Below, one piece after another: positions 16,223-24,081 of a stretch of 64,000 bases of DNA (the stretch's first letter is position 1; every line of letters starts with the position of its first letter). The translations under genes and the position numbers were made by a program. The notes beneath the pieces are model-generated. The model was not told the DNA's origin. It made no database searches and saw only the letters and a program-made list of their open reading frames with translations. The DNA is taken from contig CAQUBD010000003.1 of the NCBI GenBank assembly GCA_948891265.1, positions 1 to 64,000 of the forward strand, given 5' to 3'. Source of the stretch: an uncultured Clostridia bacterium (GTDB taxonomy: Bacteria; Bacillota; Clostridia; TANB77; CAG-508).

Positions 16223-17140
16223 ATGAATTCTAAATATGTTGCTATTGCAGTTACTACTGAATGTAACTTGAAATGTCCATATTGCCAAAGTACAGGAGAA
16301 AGTATTCCAAATGTGCAAGGTATGTGGGATTATAACCGGTTAAGAGAAGTTATAACAGCTTTTTTAGAAGTTGGTTATAGGAATTTTAGAATTACAGGTG
16401 GAGAACCTACCACAGTTCCATATTTAGGAGAATTATTAGATTTTCTTCTACAAGATTCTGATGTGAAAGTACGAATAAATACCAATGGTTGTGATATAGA
16501 AAAATATGTAGACCATTTAAGCTCGCAAACAGAAGTAATATTTAGTGTAGATGGATTAAAAAATGTTTTTTTTCCTAAAAGGTTAACAGATGAGTTACTA
16601 AGGAAAATACAATATTTGCAGTCAAAAAACATTTCAATAAGACTAAACTGTGTAGTTACAAAACACAATTCCAATGAAATACTTGAATTAATACAATTTT
16701 GTTCTAAAGAAGGATTGAATTTAAAATTGCTTGATTTGTCTCCTAGAACAGACTATCAGGGAAAAATTCAGAATGATTTTTGGAATAATAACTACTTTGG
16801 ATTAAACAAATTGTGTATTCCTTTTCCTAAGGTTGCTTCGGAATTTAGAACCAGTATGATAAAAAAGGGAACAGGAATACCTATGAGTGGATATAGTTTA
16901 GGAAACGGACATTGGCTACAAATAAAGGATTCTAGTAAGAAACCTTATTATGCTTTAGTATGTAAGTATTGTCCTTATAAAGATAATTGTATAGAAGGTG
17001 TATTTTCTCTTTCATTATCTGTTGGTGAAATTTTAAGAGTAGCCAATTGTGTTAATCAAAATTATTGGATAAAACTTAGAGGTTTGAATCAAAGACAAAT
17101 TGAAGAAGAACTAAAGAAAATGGAAAAAATCTTTTTTTAA
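16223..17140 (+). CDS. radical SAM enzyme, MoaA-like core
   Basis: 305 aa, ATG with AAAGGATATG upstream. The radical SAM cluster motif is at residues 14-21 (CNLKCPYC), followed by the family's GGEPT (ITGGEPTTVP near 58) and a beta-barrel pattern typical of MoaA/NifB/PqqE-like proteins. Near the C-terminus CKYCPYKDNC (about 257-266) looks like ligands for a second iron-sulfur cluster, as in MoaA and SPASM/Twitch proteins. The family uses S-adenosylmethionine to start radical chemistry on a small molecule or peptide. No obvious substrate or precursor peptide is next to it. It is single-gene cargo of element B with its own terminator. Confidence 0.9.
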   Translation: MNSKYVAIAVTTECNLKCPYCQSTGESIPNVQGMWDYNRLREVITAFLEVGYRNFRITGGEPTTVPYLGELLDFLLQDSDVKVRINTNGCDIEKYVDHLSSQTEVIFSVDGLKNVFFPKRLTDELLRKIQYLQSKNISIRLNCVVTKHNSNEILELIQFCSKEGLNLKLLDLSPRTDYQGKIQNDFWNNNYFGLNKLCIPFPKVASEFRTSMIKKGTGIPMSGYSLGNGHWLQIKDSSKKPYYALVCKYCPYKDNCIEGVFSLSLSVGEILRVANCVNQNYWIKLRGLNQRQIEEELKKMEKIFF

Positions 17141-17157
17141 GTAATAATTAAAAAACA

Positions 17158-17184
17158 AAAAGCGAGGGAAACCTCGTTTTTTCT
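17158..17184 (+). terminator. terminator of the radical SAM gene
   Basis: AAAAGCGAGG / CCTCGTTTTTT with a GAAA loop. Confidence 0.9.
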
Positions 17185-17820
17185 AAATTATTTAAAAAAC
17201 TTAGAATTTATAATAATATTAGAAATAGAAAATTATTATAATTTTACAAAAATTTGAATCTATAAAGAGTGATTTAATCCGTTATAACAATTCTAATGTG
17301 CTTTATAAAATCAAGTCAAGGTTAAAATGAATGTGCTATCGCACAACCTTGACTTAATTTTATAAGCACATTGTCTTTTCAGTTAAGAGGATTTAAGGAT
17401 AAGTATATTTAATTAAGTAGACATAAGTACATTTCAAGAGCAAAATACCTCATTAGAAATGAGGGCAGGAAAGAGAGTGTTCACACATCGCTTATACACA
17501 TTGAAGGACAAGCCTTCAAGAGTTAATAAAAGAACAAAAATTTTAAGCAGATATGATGTAGAAATTCACTGGGTGAACTGGTTCAAACCCGCTATTCTTC
17601 GTTGAAATTGGAAATAGTGAACTAAAAAATTAAAAAAGTTCACTCATTTTAGGCAAAAGTTCACCAAGTGTACTAAAAAATTTTCTGAAATTTTGTAAAA
17701 CAGTTACCGAGGAATCCTCGATAACTAGTTATAATAATACAAATTACAAAAATTTTAAGCTTGTTCCAAAATGGAACAAGCTCACTTTGTGTACTTAGTA
17801 TTTGTGAAAATTTGTTAAAA
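17185..17820. other. gene-free stretch rich in hairpins
   Basis: 636 bp without a supported protein gene. It contains a long inverted repeat (AATGTGCTTTATAAAAT...AAGTCAAGGTT at 17295-17323 against 17345-17372, nearly perfect over 28 bp), then stems at 17448-17464 (CCTCATT/AATGAGG), 17501-17519 (TTGAAGG/CCTTCAA), 17565-17577 (TTCAC/GTGAA), 17702-17726 (AGTTACCGAGG/CCTCGATAACT) and 17758-17782 (AGCTTGTTCC/GGAACAAGCT). Several copies of TTCAC(C/T)nAGTG occur. The density of stems suggests a structured RNA or a protein-binding region of the element, but the strand and limits are unknown. Confidence 0.5.
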
Positions 17821-17824
17821 AGTA

Positions 17825-17853
17825 TTGATTTTGCAAATAAAATAACTTATAAT
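17825..17853 (+). promoter_or_regulatory. promoter of the type III antitoxin RNA
   Basis: TTGATT (17825-17830), 17 nt, TATAAT (17848-17853). A stem (TAGTGGATATT/AATATCTACTA) begins about 12 nt downstream. Confidence 0.75.
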
Positions 17854-17859
17854 GAATAT

Positions 17860-17988
17860 AATAGTAGTGGATATTTAATATCTACTATAATTAAAAATGT
17901 GAGTCGCAACCCTATTTGCGTCGAATAAATGGATAGGTGAAAAAATGTGAACCGCAACCCTGCTTGCGAGATATAAATGTGCAGGTGG
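17860..17988 (+). ncRNA. type III antitoxin RNA, two 48-nt pseudoknot repeats
   Basis: Two tandem 48-nt units (17893-17940 and 17941-17988), both starting AAAAATGTGA, plus the beginning of a third. In each, CGCAA and TTGCG form a stem. The loop between them (CCCTAT in unit 1, CCCTGC in unit 2) can pair with a sequence 12 nt further on (ATAGG, GCAGG): the two units differ at matching positions and keep the pairing, which is covariation for an H-type pseudoknot. Repeats of this kind, placed before a ToxN-like gene with a weak terminator in between, define type III toxin-antitoxin systems, where the toxin cuts the repeats and is held inactive by them. Confidence 0.85.
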
Positions 17989-18012
17989 AAAAATGTTAAT
18001 TATAGTAAAATG

Positions 18013-18047
18013 TGGGGTCTATAAAATTAATTTAGATCCCATATTTT
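18013..18047 (+). terminator. terminator between antitoxin RNA and toxin
   Basis: TGGGGTCTA / TAGATCCCA stem followed by TATTTTC. In known type III loci such a leaky terminator sets the excess of RNA over toxin mRNA. Confidence 0.75.
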
Positions 18048-18068
18048 CATAAAAGGAGTTAAATAATA

Positions 18069-18545
18069 ATGATAATAGAAGATGGAAAATTTTATTTTAT
18101 AAAAGATGAGTTTTTTGATATATTTAAAGATTATAAATTGATGGAAAACAAAGAATGCGGAAATAAAAGACCTTGCTACTTTTGCTTTAGAGATAGAAAA
18201 AACAAAGAAATAATATGGTTTGTTCCAATATCGACTAAATATGATAAATATAAAAAGATATATGATAATAAAAAATTAAAAATTGGAAATAAACCAGTAT
18301 ATAATTTTGTTTTTGGTAATGTATTAGGTAAAAAAGCTGTATTTTTAATACAAAATATATTTCCAACAACAGAAGAATATATATTAGAGAAATATACAAA
18401 TTCAAATATAGATGTAGAAATACCTACAGTAGTAAAAAATGAAATTATAACTACTGCATTAAGAGTTGTGAGACTTGCAGAAGAAGGCATACATATTCCA
18501 TTTTATAATATTGTTGAAATGAGAAATATTTTGTTAAAAGAATAA
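18069..18545 (+). CDS. type III toxin, ToxN/AbiQ/TenpN-like endoribonuclease
   Basis: 158 aa, ATG with AAAAGGAG upstream. The sequence follows the compact type III toxin fold: KFYFIKDEFFDIFKD at the start, RPCYFCFRDRKN, then WFVPISTKYDKYKKIY (a Lys- and Tyr-rich RNA-binding stretch typical of the group), VFGNVLGKKAVFLIQNIFPTTEEYI in the middle and a C-terminal helix pair. I place it in this family from that pattern and from the RNA repeats directly upstream. The toxin cuts RNA in adenine-rich sites and is neutralised by its repeat RNA; such systems stabilise mobile DNA and block phages. It is the rightmost gene of element B. Confidence 0.88.
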   Translation: MIIEDGKFYFIKDEFFDIFKDYKLMENKECGNKRPCYFCFRDRKNKEIIWFVPISTKYDKYKKIYDNKKLKIGNKPVYNFVFGNVLGKKAVFLIQNIFPTTEEYILEKYTNSNIDVEIPTVVKNEIITTALRVVRLAEEGIHIPFYNIVEMRNILLKE

Positions 18546-18736
18546 AGAATAAAAAATATCATATGTGCAGAAATTGCACATATGGGCAATAATAAAAAAC
18601 AACAGTAAATTATAAGTTATAATAATTTAAAACGAAAATAAACTTAATCCGTTCACTTAGTGTACTAGTTTAATGCACCAAGTGAACTTATTTAAATTTA
18701 TAGTATTTTACAGCCAATAGTACTAGATTTTTTGTA
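18546..18736. other. right end of element B, no gene
   Basis: Two inverted repeats: CATATGTGCA / TGCACATATG (18562-18586) and GTTCACTTAGTG / CACCAAGTGAAC (18651-18687). The second carries the same TTCAC/GTGAA motif seen several times at 17565-17670, as if one protein bound both regions. Confidence 0.5.
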
Positions 18737-18766
18737 ATTGACATCATCATGGTACTGAAGAATTAG
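18737..18766. other. attR of element B
   Basis: ATTGACATCATC (18737-18748) is the element arm; TGGTACTGAAGAATTAG (18750-18766) is the exact repeat of 13725-13741. The predicted crossover is GA at 18760-18761. From 18751 the reading frame is that of cotJC. Confidence 0.88.
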
Positions 18767-18882
18767 CACACTTAGAAATGGTTGGAACAATAGTACACCA
18801 ATTAACAAAAAATGCATCAATAGAAGAAATTGAAAAAGCGGGATTAAGTGCATATTATACAGATCATGGGGTGGGTTTGTAA
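18751..18882 (+). CDS. cotJC: CotJC, middle segment (residues 67-101)
   Basis: The frame enters from the repeat (GTEEL) and encodes AHLEMVGTIVHQLTKN and on to YYTDHG, CotJC residues 67-101, including the metal-ligand His68. At 18865 element C begins and the frame runs to Val-Gly-Leu-stop. There is no start codon of its own, so this piece is coding only after element B leaves. It is only 0.13 kb long, bounded by element B on the left and element C on the right. Confidence 0.93.
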   Translation, partial: GTEELAHLEMVGTIVHQLTKNASIEEIEKAGLSAYYTDHGVGL

Positions 18883-18892
18883 TATCTCCTAA
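18863..18892. other. attL of element C
   Basis: The predicted crossover is CA (18865-18866). The element arm GTTTGT-AATATC-TCCTAA (18875-18892) mirrors TTAGGA-TAGATA-ACAAAC at the right end (27005-27022). Eight bases separate each arm from the CA, so the CA is the exact centre. Confidence 0.78.
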
Positions 18893-18922
18893 TCCTGCTT
18901 TTTATTTTTTACTAATATAAAA

Positions 18923-19756
18923 TTAATTATCATTTTCAAATAATTCTTTAATATATAATTCTCTATTTTTAAGTTCATTGTTTTTACCTTGTAATAAATT
19001 CTCAAAAAACATTACTAAATAATCAAATGTAGGATAAATTCCTTTTGGAATATTTCCATAGTTACTTCTAACTAGTGCATTTCTAAAATATAAGCTTTTA
19101 TCTTTAAACATATCATTATTAACATTAAATCCCATATTATTAAGATATTTTTCAATAAATACTGCTGTAGTTCTAGTATTTCCTTCTCCAAATGGATGTA
19201 CTTGCCAAATGCTTGAAGTGAATTTTGAAATATGTTTAATTAATTCATCATTATTTAGTTTTGAATAATCAAATTCTTTTTCTTCTTTAAAATCATAATC
19301 AAAATAGCTTTCTATATCTTGATAATTTACATATTTAACGGTATGGCCATTTAGGATGTTCTCTTTTTTGGTAATATTATAATTCCTATAATTACCTGCA
19401 AAATCATAAATATCTTTAAATAGGTATTTATGAATATTCTTTAAAGTAATAGGACTAAAACCAAAGCTCTTATCTTCTAAAAGCTGTGCTATTCTTAAAG
19501 ATACTAAATCGCATTCTTTTTCTTTTTGAATATTTATATCATTATGATTTTGTGTTTCATAATATGTTTTTAATAAGTTTTCTACTTCGTAATATTTTAA
19601 TTCTCCATTAATATTTTTTTCAGATAAGTCTAATAAATATTTAGAAGGCTTTAAATTATCAACTTTATTTAATCCAATACCCGTATTCCAATATTCTTGT
19701 TTTTTTGTAGTATCAGTTATTTCATTTTCAATTATATAATTTTCTTCATTAGACAT
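18923..19756 (-). CDS. Fic/DOC family protein
   Basis: 277 aa. The Fic active-site motif is complete: HPFGEGNTRTT near residue 190 (catalytic His, the Gly-Asn-Arg that binds the nucleotide). Before it lies the beta-hairpin flap region (AGNYRNYNITKKENILNGH), which also fits the family. Fic proteins usually transfer AMP from ATP to a target protein. I do not see a clear inhibitory (S/T)xxxE(G/N) helix, so self-inhibition is uncertain. A separate small antitoxin gene is not visible beside it. It is the leftmost gene of element C, downstream of the recombinase on the same strand, with an AGGAGG-like site before the ATG. Confidence 0.9.
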   Translation of the reverse strand: MSNEENYIIENEITDTTKKQEYWNTGIGLNKVDNLKPSKYLLDLSEKNINGELKYYEVENLLKTYYETQNHNDINIQKEKECDLVSLRIAQLLEDKSFGFSPITLKNIHKYLFKDIYDFAGNYRNYNITKKENILNGHTVKYVNYQDIESYFDYDFKEEKEFDYSKLNNDELIKHISKFTSSIWQVHPFGEGNTRTTAVFIEKYLNNMGFNVNNDMFKDKSLYFRNALVRSNYGNIPKGIYPTFDYLVMFFENLLQGKNNELKNRELYIKELFENDN

Positions 19757-19833
19757 ATAAAAACCTCCTAAAATTTCTCTTTTTCATACCTTAATATTAT
19801 ACCATAAAATGCCTAAACTTACTATAGTTTTGC

Positions 19834-21447
19834 CTAAAAATTCCAATGAATTACAACATCTTGAGTTTTAGTCTTTTTGTCTGCTCTGCAAATTTCATCT
19901 GTAACAGGCAAAGCCTTAACAGCTGAAAATTTTTCTCCAATTTCAATATAATCTATAAAGCTATTAACAATATCATAATTAAGTTCTTTAAAATCTTTAA
20001 AGTGATTAATTATTTTCTCTTTTTGTTCTTTTATAAATTTACTGTTTAATTCTTTTTCCTTTAAATTAGATAAATCATTTTCGACTTTTATTAGTTCTTT
20101 TTGCTTTGCTGATTTATCAGATAAAAAAGAGGAGTTTAAATCTTCAAATACATCTTCTGGAACTTTGCCACTTACTTTGTTTAAGTAAAGTTCTTTTATA
20201 GCTTTATTAATGCTTTCCATATCTTTAGATAAAGTTTCTTTTTTGTTTTCTAGTAATTTGGATTTATTTATGTTGTCATTTGAAACAAATAACTCATCAG
20301 AAATATTATCAAAGTCATAAAATGCTAAAATTTTCTCTTTAATTTTTTCTGTTACTAAATTTTTAAGATTTTCATAGCCAATAGAATGTGTAGTGCAAGT
20401 TCCATATAACTTTCTAGAGCCTTTACAAGAAAAATAAATGTAACCTCTATCATTTTTGCATTTATAAAGTTTTGTTCCACAATCTAAACATACTAGCTTA
20501 TTAGCAAATATATGAACTTCGCCATTTTTACATCTTCTTGTTTTATTTTTAAAGATTTCTTGAACTTTATAAAATTGTTCTTTAGTAATAATAGGTTCGT
20601 GAGTATTTTCTACAATAATCCATTCTGATTTAGGCTGATTTACCATTTTTTTAGATTTATAGCTTACTTTTTTATTATAACCTTGTACCAAATTACCAAT
20701 ATAAACTTCATTTTTCAGTATTTTACTGACTGTAGATTCACACCAATAGTCAATATTTTTGCCTTGATTTCTAAAATTAATTCCTTGTGACTGTTTATAT
20801 TTAGTTGGTGTTAAAATACCTTTGTCGTTTAATATTTGAGCAATTTTAGTAACACCATTTCCTTGTTCATAAAGGTTAAAAATCAATTTAATAACATCGG
20901 CTACTTCTGTATCAATAACAAGTTTATTTTTATTCTCTGGACTTCTTTTATATCCATAGCACACAAAAGAGCCAATATGTAATCCTTGTTTTCTTTTACT
21001 ATCAAATGTTTTTCTAATATTTTCTGATAAATCCTCTAAATACCACTCATTAACTAAACCATTGATTTGTCTTGATTTCTTATTTCCTTTATCTAATGTA
21101 TCAACATGATCTACAAGGCTAACAAATCTAATATTCCACTCGATAAATTTATTGTGTAGGTATTTTTCAACTATTTCCATATCACGAGTAAATCTACTTT
21201 GTGTTTTACAAAGTACAATATCAAATTTATGGCTTTTAGCATCTTCTAATAATTTATTAAATTCAGGTCGTTCACTGTCGATTCCAGAATAGTCCTCATC
21301 ACAGTAAATGTTATAAATATCCCAGCTCCTTTCTATTGCATAATTGATTAGCATAGATTTTTGATTTTGGATACTTTCGCTTTCATCGTTTTCGTGTAGT
21401 TTGTCATCATCTTCACGAGAAAGCCTACAATAAATTGCCACTCTCAT
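19834..21447 (-). CDS. large serine recombinase of element C
   Basis: 537 aa from the ATG at 21447 (GGAGGG 7 nt upstream; the frame opens at a TTG 15 nt earlier, inside that site). Catalytic serine in YCRLSRED (Ser10), CKTQSRFTRDMEIVEKYL, then a recombinase domain from about residue 150 (FVCYGYKRS), a zinc ribbon (LVCLDCGTKLYKC then FSCKGSRKLYGTC) and coiled coil. Same broad TndX-like subgroup as recombinase A but well diverged; both have the DESES(I)xxQ stretch after the active site. Expected to recombine 18865 with 27031. Confidence 0.95.
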   Translation of the reverse strand: MRVAIYCRLSREDDDKLHENDESESIQNQKSMLINYAIERSWDIYNIYCDEDYSGIDSERPEFNKLLEDAKSHKFDIVLCKTQSRFTRDMEIVEKYLHNKFIEWNIRFVSLVDHVDTLDKGNKKSRQINGLVNEWYLEDLSENIRKTFDSKRKQGLHIGSFVCYGYKRSPENKNKLVIDTEVADVIKLIFNLYEQGNGVTKIAQILNDKGILTPTKYKQSQGINFRNQGKNIDYWCESTVSKILKNEVYIGNLVQGYNKKVSYKSKKMVNQPKSEWIIVENTHEPIITKEQFYKVQEIFKNKTRRCKNGEVHIFANKLVCLDCGTKLYKCKNDRGYIYFSCKGSRKLYGTCTTHSIGYENLKNLVTEKIKEKILAFYDFDNISDELFVSNDNINKSKLLENKKETLSKDMESINKAIKELYLNKVSGKVPEDVFEDLNSSFLSDKSAKQKELIKVENDLSNLKEKELNSKFIKEQKEKIINHFKDFKELNYDIVNSFIDYIEIGEKFSAVKALPVTDEICRADKKTKTQDVVIHWNF

Positions 21448-21512
21448 AAGTTTACCCTCCAATCGGTAAACTACTCATTTTGTACAACCCCATTATACAA
21501 TAACAAGTAGTT

Positions 21513-21641
21513 TTAATCAACGCTCTTTGCAAATTCATTTATAATTAATTTATTAACAATATTATTTATATATTTTATAATATCATCTATATTTTCATAT
21601 TTGTTCTTTTCAATAACATTAAAATTAACTTTTTCGCACAT
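21513..21641 (-). CDS. small protein gene directly upstream of recombinase C
   Basis: 42 aa, minus strand, ATG at 21641 with a perfect AGGAGG 7 nt upstream. Sequence features: ENIDDIIKYINNIVNKLIINEF, a single predicted helix. The stop is 65 nt before the recombinase start. Its tail resembles the small gene upstream of recombinase B. See 10983-11141 for the matching position in element A. Confidence 0.55.
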   Translation of the reverse strand: MCEKVNFNVIEKNKYENIDDIIKYINNIVNKLIINEFAKSVD

Positions 21642-21696
21642 AACAGGTTCCTCCTTTTAGCAAGAGCTCCCATACTCCTGCTATTAATTCATATTC

Positions 21697-21743
21697 AAAA
21701 GGGCTTGTATTTGTGCTAAAAAGCAAAAAAATAAAGCCCTTTT
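21697..21743. repeat. inverted repeat upstream of recombinase C
   Basis: AAAAGGGCTT (21697-21706) and AAGCCCTTTT (21734-21743) are perfect inverse copies around 27 nt. No U-tract follows on either strand, so a regulatory hairpin is more likely than a terminator. Confidence 0.5.
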
Positions 21744-21846
21744 ACAATCTTGGCTTTAAAATAAAAATATATTTAATTAACATATGTTTTTCCTCATTTC
21801 TTACTATATAAAAACAAAATTTTATTAAAAATCTAATAAAATCTTG

Positions 21847-22314
21847 TTACCTACTAAAACAACATACATGTTTATATTTTTGTATTGGTACTTTGATATT
21901 CATATTTATAGTTTTTGGAATATCAAATCCGACTTTTAATTTTCTATCTATTACTAAATTTCCTTTACTATTTGTATGATAAGAACTTGAATTCCATTTT
22001 GCAAAAGCATAGTCTGACATAATATTAGTAGTATAAGATAATTCTATTGCATCTTGTTTTTGCTGTGATATCATTTGTTCATAACTGTTGTCATCTTTCT
22101 TTGGTCTGTCATAAGTTTTAAGATATTCTTGTAAATAAACTTTTCTATTTTTAGCATTTGTTTTTTTACGAGTTTCCTTTTCTTGTTTGTTTCTATTGTC
22201 AGCTTTTACAACCTTTGAAACATAAGGACAGCTTTTTCCAACTATTTTAGCAATTTCATTTTGTTTTAGATGGTCATTATAATATAAGTTTAAAATCTGT
22301 TCTTTAGTATTCAA
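21847..22314 (-). CDS. helix-turn-helix DNA-binding protein
   Basis: 155 aa, ATG behind AGGAGG. The first 40 residues form a helix-turn-helix of the sigma-70-region-4/resolvase type: KEQILNLYYNDHLKQNEIAKIVG then SCPYVSKVVK. A basic linker follows (KETRKKTNAKNRKV), and the rest is not recognised. It is likely a regulator of element C. The promoter at 22444-22472 is nearly perfect, and the divergent gene at 22532 starts just beyond it, so it may control both directions. Confidence 0.75.
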   Translation of the reverse strand: MNTKEQILNLYYNDHLKQNEIAKIVGKSCPYVSKVVKADNRNKQEKETRKKTNAKNRKVYLQEYLKTYDRPKKDDNSYEQMISQQKQDAIELSYTTNIMSDYAFAKWNSSSYHTNSKGNLVIDRKLKVGFDIPKTINMNIKVPIQKYKHVCCFSR

Positions 22315-22443
22315 TTTTTCTTTTTCCTCCTTTGGTTAACTTTTTGTTTGCAAGATTTTAAATACAATTCGCCTATTGACATTTGTTATTAATTGTTGTA
22401 TTATTATATTGTAAAAAATCTTACATAATAATTTCATATTGTT

Positions 22444-22472
22444 ATTATACGATTATAATTTATATTTGTCAA
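22444..22472 (-). promoter_or_regulatory. promoter of the HTH gene
   Basis: On the minus strand a perfect TTGACA (22467-22472), 17 nt, perfect TATAAT (22444-22449). The 217-bp divergent region also holds repeated TTGTTATTA / TTATTATA motifs that could be operators. Confidence 0.75.
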
Positions 22473-22531
22473 TACAATTTTAAACATTTTATTAAAATTT
22501 TTTACAAAACAAAAAACGAAGGAGATAAAAA

Positions 22532-23665
22532 ATGAGAGAATTACCTCGCCATCTTGTTTTAGAAGATTTCTATATATGGTTTAATATGAAAGATAAAGAA
22601 GAATATTATGCAACACCATTATATTTATATAATGTATTAAGAAAAGATACAGACAAAGAAAATGATGAAGAAAAAAAGAAAGATGAAACAAGAGTATATT
22701 TAGAGTTAGAAAAGGATATTTCAAAAACAAAATTAAATAAGAAAAAAGAAGTTATTAGACAACCTTCAACTATTTATATTCATTATGCAGAAAGCATAGG
22801 CTCATTGTTAATAAATTTTTTAAATGCTGACTTTTCATCTTTTCAATCTGCTTATAATACATTTTTTTATGCCTATGGTTTTGAATTAATAAAAGAATAT
22901 ACACCTTACATATATTCAAAAACTGATGAGTGTATAACAGATGTAGAATTTATGAAAATGTTAGAAGATATTTATAACACAAGCCTAGATGATTTATTAG
23001 AATGGCAAGATAATTTCAAGAAATGTGTAGATTTTGTATATAACTTAAATGGAAATGAAGAATTAAAAGAATATAATACATATTCAAAATTTGTTGCTTA
23101 TACAATTAAACACAACGAACTTTATACATATTCACAAGATGTAGAGGTTATATTAGATAATTATATAAATATACACAACCATCATCACAATGAAAGTATA
23201 GAATATTTAATAAAAGGTATTGAAGATAAAAATCCAAATTTAGAATTACACAATGTTTATACAAGTACAAAATTGAGAAGTATTTGTTTTACTATATTAG
23301 ATCAACTTGTAAGACAAGAAAATCTATCAATTAAAACTTGCCAAATTTGTGGTAGATATTTCATACCAACCTTTAGACAAAATGAAATTTATTGTGATTT
23401 GAAAAATGTTGATGGTACACCAACTTGTAGAGATAAGGGAGCAAGTGAAACTTATAAAAAGAGTCTTAAAAGTAATCCAGCATTATTACTTTATAGAAGA
23501 ACATATCAGCAAAAGGTTATGACAGTATATAGAAACAAAGAAAATAAGCAATTAAAGAAAGATTTTGACAAATGGAAAAAAGAAGCACAAGAAAAAATTA
23601 AATTATTCAAAAAAGGCAAACTAGATGAAGATACTTTGTATAATTGGATGATTGAAAATAAATAG
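22532..23665 (+). CDS. DUF6076-like zinc-binding protein
   Basis: 377 aa, ATG with GAAGGAG upstream. The N-terminal two thirds are helical and unrecognised. Near residue 270 there is a zinc-finger-like block TCQICGRYFIP, then EIYCD and PTCRDKGA, typical of a group of proteins (DUF6076) common on Firmicutes mobile elements and of unknown function. The C-terminus is a highly charged coiled coil. It is transcribed away from the HTH regulator gene and ends at a bidirectional terminator. Confidence 0.72.
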   Translation: MRELPRHLVLEDFYIWFNMKDKEEYYATPLYLYNVLRKDTDKENDEEKKKDETRVYLELEKDISKTKLNKKKEVIRQPSTIYIHYAESIGSLLINFLNADFSSFQSAYNTFFYAYGFELIKEYTPYIYSKTDECITDVEFMKMLEDIYNTSLDDLLEWQDNFKKCVDFVYNLNGNEELKEYNTYSKFVAYTIKHNELYTYSQDVEVILDNYINIHNHHHNESIEYLIKGIEDKNPNLELHNVYTSTKLRSICFTILDQLVRQENLSIKTCQICGRYFIPTFRQNEIYCDLKNVDGTPTCRDKGASETYKKSLKSNPALLLYRRTYQQKVMTVYRNKENKQLKKDFDKWKKEAQEKIKLFKKGKLDEDTLYNWMIENK

Positions 23666-23669
23666 AAAT

Positions 23670-23707
23670 AAATCCCTAAGTAAATTAACTACTATAGGGA
23701 TTTATTT
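23670..23707. terminator. bidirectional terminator
   Basis: AAATCCCTA / TAGGGATTT stem between convergent genes. Confidence 0.75.
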
Positions 23708-23727
23708 CGTATGTGAGGAATCAATTA

Positions 23728-24081
23728 TTACTTATACTTTTTATTATTTCTTTCGTCATTTTTCTTTGCATCTATTGCCAGCATAACAATGCCTATCATA
23801 GATAGAACGGCAATAGGCGCAGCTACATAAGGTTCCATCCAACCTTTTGTACTGCTTATAATTGAACACGCACATATAACACAGAGAAGAAAAAATAATA
23901 AGAAAAAATGAGTGACTGATATGAATTTATCATACAAGTTTGATTCCTCTGATTTTCTTACAAATTGTTCAAGAGCTTTATCTTCAAAAGGTTCTGACCG
24001 CTCTTGTTCTTCTAACATCTGTTGAAATTCTTCTTCTGACATTTCTAGAGCTTTTTTTACTGTCATTCTCTTGTCATCCAT
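23728..24081 (-). CDS. small two-span membrane protein
   Basis: 117 aa. An acidic, helical N-terminus (EEEFQQMLEEQERSEP) is followed by two hydrophobic segments (about residues 56-75 and 85-103) and a basic tail, giving a cytoplasmic N- and C-terminus. Family not recognised. The ribosome site is AGGAGG. Its composition is less AT-rich than the recombinase gene, like the next gene, which may mean separate acquisition. Confidence 0.65.
   Translation of the reverse strand: MDDKRMTVKKALEMSEEEFQQMLEEQERSEPFEDKALEQFVRKSEESNLYDKFISVTHFFLLFFLLCVICACSIISSTKGWMEPYVAAPIAVLSMIGIVMLAIDAKKNDERNNKKYK

Larger units (their letters stand above)
13736..18760. mobile_element. element B: serine-recombinase element inside cotJC
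   Basis: About 5.0 kb between two copies of a 17-bp sequence that is part of cotJC itself. It carries a small unknown gene, a large serine recombinase (14174-15730), a small gene upstream of it, a radical SAM enzyme (16223-17140), a structured noncoding stretch (17185-17820) and a type III toxin-antitoxin locus (17825-18545). No transfer or phage genes are seen. The insertion falls between the two Glu codons and the Leu-Ala-His codons of the metal-ligand motif, a strongly conserved target. Excision at the repeat restores the frame exactly. Confidence 0.92.

Noticed and set aside
16223..17140. Radical SAM gene as part of a peptide-modification (RiPP) cluster
   Set aside because: No precursor peptide, transporter or protease gene lies next to it in element B; neighbours are a recombinase and a toxin locus.
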